Assembly (NCBI GenBank): GCA_023423215.1
Contig: JAFAFZ010000149.1
Span: 1 to 6,709 of the forward strand
Source of the DNA: Actinomycetes bacterium
GTDB lineage: Bacteria; Actinomycetota; Acidimicrobiia; Acidimicrobiales; Microtrichaceae
Length of the DNA: 6,709 bases
Reading direction: 5' to 3'
In this document: one piece after another, positions 5,736 through 6,709 of the stretch
Position numbering within the stretch: the first letter of the stretch is position 1
How the letters are laid out: each line of letters opens with the position of its first letter
The notes under the pieces: model-generated
The model's input: the letters and a program-made list of their open reading frames with translations, nothing else
Told to the model about the DNA's origin: nothing
The model's database searches: none
Program-made: the position numbers and the translations under genes

Positions 5736-6320
5736 ATGAGCGGCGCGGCGGAGCACGACGGGGGAGCGGCCTCGACCCGCTTCCAGCTGCTCGTGTCGGT
5801 GCCGGACCTCGGTGACGACAACTTCGACCAGACGGTCGTGCTGATGATCGAGCACGATCCCGAGGGCGCGCTGGGCCTGGTGCTCAACCGGCCCACGTCG
5901 ACGCCGGTCGAGGACCACCTGCCGGGCGTGGCACCGCTGGTCATCAGCCCGCCGGTGTTCTTCCTGGGCGGTCCCGTCGCGGTCGGTGGGCTGCTCGCCC
6001 TCGGCCGGCGGGGCCTCGGTGTGCTCGAGCCGGAGCACGTCGTCGCCATCGACGGTCCGCTCGTGATCGTCGACCCCGAGGCGCTGGTCAACGACGAGGT
6101 CGAGGGCCTGGACGCGGTGCGGCTGTTCACCGGGTACTCGGGCTGGTCGGCCGGCCAGCTCGACGCCGAGCTCGCGTCGGGTGCGTGGCACGTCGTGACG
6201 GCGATGCCGGACGACGTGCTGTGCGCGGATCCGGAGGCGCTCTGGCGCTCGGTCATGCGCCGCCAGGGCGGCCGCCTCGCGTCGCAGTCGCTCTACCCGG
6301 ACGACCTCAGCGTCAACTGA
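5736..6320 (+). CDS. YqgE/AlgH family protein
   Basis: A 194-aa member of the YqgE/AlgH (UPF0301) family: widespread cytoplasmic proteins, one of which was named in Pseudomonas for an effect on alginate genes; the biochemical role is unsettled. The family pattern is almost complete: FQLLVSVPDLGDDNFDQTVVLMIEH (16-40), GALGLVLNRPT (44-54), FFLGGPV (75-81), RLFTGYSGWSAGQLDAEL (129-146), GAWHV (149-153), LWRSVMRRQGGRLA (169-182) and a C-terminal YPDDLSVN. Length is normal (about 185-200 aa), with a short Gly/Ala-rich N-terminal extension. ATG 5736 is preferred over GTG 5730 because neither has a Shine-Dalgarno and the GAGACT box at 5724-5729 would serve a leaderless start at 5736. It lies 64 bp after the amidohydrolase, probably as a separate housekeeping unit, and converges on the gene at 6558-6709. 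Confidence 0.93.
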   Translation: MSGAAEHDGGAASTRFQLLVSVPDLGDDNFDQTVVLMIEHDPEGALGLVLNRPTSTPVEDHLPGVAPLVISPPVFFLGGPVAVGGLLALGRRGLGVLEPEHVVAIDGPLVIVDPEALVNDEVEGLDAVRLFTGYSGWSAGQLDAELASGAWHVVTAMPDDVLCADPEALWRSVMRRQGGRLASQSLYPDDLSVN

Positions 6321-6370
6321 GGTCACCGGCGGGTGTCCCGTTCGTCGTGCCCCGCCCCTGCGAGCTCTTC

Positions 6371-6405
6371 GGGCATTTCGCGACCGGATCGGTCGTGAAA
6401 CGCCC
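6371..6405. terminator. Long hairpin between converging genes
   Basis: A 15-position stem (6371-6385 with 6391-6405) closes on a GGATC loop, broken only by one A/C mismatch (6375/6401) and one G-U. It begins 50 nt after the YqgE stop and could act on transcripts from either side. Neither strand has a T-run after the stem, so if it terminates transcription it is a U-less type; an mRNA 3'-end stabiliser is the alternative. Confidence 0.45.
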
Positions 6406-6420
6406 AACGGTCGCATGTGC

Positions 6421-6433
6421 GAGAACCGTTCTC
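6421..6433. repeat. GAGAAC-C-GTTCTC palindrome
   Basis: Perfect inverted repeat with 6-bp arms and a single-base spacer, 15 bp after the long hairpin. The 1-nt spacer cannot be an RNA loop, so any role would more likely be as a protein-binding DNA site. No start codon of a supported gene lies nearby. Confidence 0.3.
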
Positions 6434-6458
6434 AGACACAGGGCCGGGAGTCGCGGCG

Positions 6459-6548
6459 GGTCCTGCGCTGCCGATACCGGTCGGTTGCTGCAGTTCGTCT
6501 GGAGGAACTCAGCCTCCGGAACGGTCGATTCGTTCCAAGCCCAGGACC
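6459..6548. repeat. Nested inverted repeats, possible structured RNA
   Basis: Outer arms GGTCCTG (6459-6465) and CAGGACC (6542-6548) pair perfectly and enclose two adjacent hairpins: GGAGG-N7-CCTCC (6501-6517, extendable outward by T-G, C-G and T-A pairs) and GGAACG-N7-CGTTCC (6518-6536). The whole is 90 nt. The extended form of the first hairpin and the second compete for 6518-6520. It does not fit tRNA, 4.5S RNA or another class I know, so it may be only the 3' region of the minus-strand gene. Together with the two preceding elements this is all I see in the 6321-6557 gap. Confidence 0.3.
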
Positions 6549-6557
6549 GGCGCGAGC

Positions 6558-6709
6558 TCAGCGGGCGGCGAGGACGGCGGCGCGCTGGGCCTCGGAGAGC
6601 GGCTTGACGGCCTCGCGGATCGTGACGCCCGAGCAGCGGGCGGCGCGGGGGAGCACCCAGTCGAAGACCAGCTCCGGGCGGCGCTTGCCCATGTCGCGCA
6701 GCACCCACC
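6558..6709 (-). CDS. Partial C-terminus, possibly AlkD-like DNA alkylation repair protein
   Basis: Only the last 49 codons are inside the window; the 5' part lies beyond position 6709. The visible peptide begins WVLRDMGKRRPELVFDWV and continues through GVTIREAVKPLSEAQRAAVLAAR to TGA (6558-6560). Nearly every codon ends in G or C, which the other two minus-strand frames do not match with sensible protein. The W-x-LR-(D/E)-x-x-K-(x)-P-E-L-V segment and REA(V/I)K resemble the terminal HEAT-like helices of AlkD-family DNA glycosylases, which remove alkylated bases such as 3- and 7-methylpurines; this assignment from a short fragment is tentative, and another HEAT-repeat protein is possible. It converges with YqgE across a 237-bp gap. 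Confidence 0.6.
   Translation of the reverse strand, partial: WVLRDMGKRRPELVFDWVLPRAARCSGVTIREAVKPLSEAQRAAVLAAR

Noticed and set aside
5204..6416. Minus-strand frames opposite the amidohydrolase end and YqgE
   Set aside because: They span two well-supported plus-strand genes and show only shadow-type composition.
6459..6548. A tRNA gene
   Set aside because: A 7-bp outer stem and two stem-loops of tRNA-like size are present, but the anticodon-like loop lacks T33, there is no variable loop or D arm, 5 extra bases separate the T-like arm from the outer stem, and the loop has G where T54 belongs.
6321..6557. 4.5S (SRP) RNA or another standard small RNA
   Set aside because: The conserved apical sequence of SRP RNA is absent and no known class signature was recognised.
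6313..6708. Minus-strand GTG frame of about 131 codons at the right edge
   Set aside because: It reads through the inverted-repeat gap and gives Arg/Pro-rich sequence at the edge, whereas another frame there has near-perfect G/C third positions and a plausible family match.

Overview
This is a chromosomal stretch from a high-GC Gram-positive-type bacterium, most likely an actinobacterium. Third codon positions are almost always G or C, two genes appear to start with GTG, several Shine-Dalgarno sites are strong, and the gene families are common in actinobacteria. The amidohydrolase/SnoaL-like pair would fit a mycolic or acidimicrobial-type lineage with many small catabolic modules, but the taxon cannot be fixed from the sequence alone. 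No insertion sequences, phage genes, CRISPR arrays, tRNAs or rRNAs are visible.

Layout: (1) 34-711 (+) is a Maf-type nucleotide pyrophosphatase of YceF-like character. (2) 701-3199 (-) is a family 3 beta-glucosidase with an inserted PA14 domain; it converges on the Maf gene and overlaps its end by 11 bp. (3) 3200-3363 is a divergent promoter region with three short inverted repeats. (4) 3364-3792 (+) encodes a small single-pass membrane protein of unknown function. (5) 3841-4335 (+) is a SnoaL/NTF2-like protein. (6) 4336-4438 is a compact control region with a perfect 19-bp operator-like palindrome abutting a TANNNT -10 element, then a strong leader hairpin and a perfect AGGAGG. (7) 4439-5671 (+) is an amidohydrolase-2 family metalloenzyme. 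(8) 5736-6320 (+) is a YqgE/AlgH family protein. (9) 6321-6557 is a non-coding gap rich in inverted repeats between converging genes. (10) 6558-6709 (-) is the C-terminal end of a gene cut by the window edge, possibly an AlkD-like HEAT-repeat DNA alkylation repair protein.

How it fits together: Maf, YqgE and the partial repair-like gene look like housekeeping functions. The beta-glucosidase is a stand-alone cytoplasmic sugar-releasing enzyme. The SnoaL-like protein and the amidohydrolase look like a small catabolic pair, with the amidohydrolase apparently under its own repressor-type switch; the substrate and the regulator are not in the window. I see no convincing new multi-gene system. The signals most worth a second look are non-coding: the 4361-4431 control region, the inverted-repeat-dense gap at 6321-6557, and a shared GAGACT box 6-7 nt upstream of two start codons that lack Shine-Dalgarno sites, which suggests leaderless transcription.
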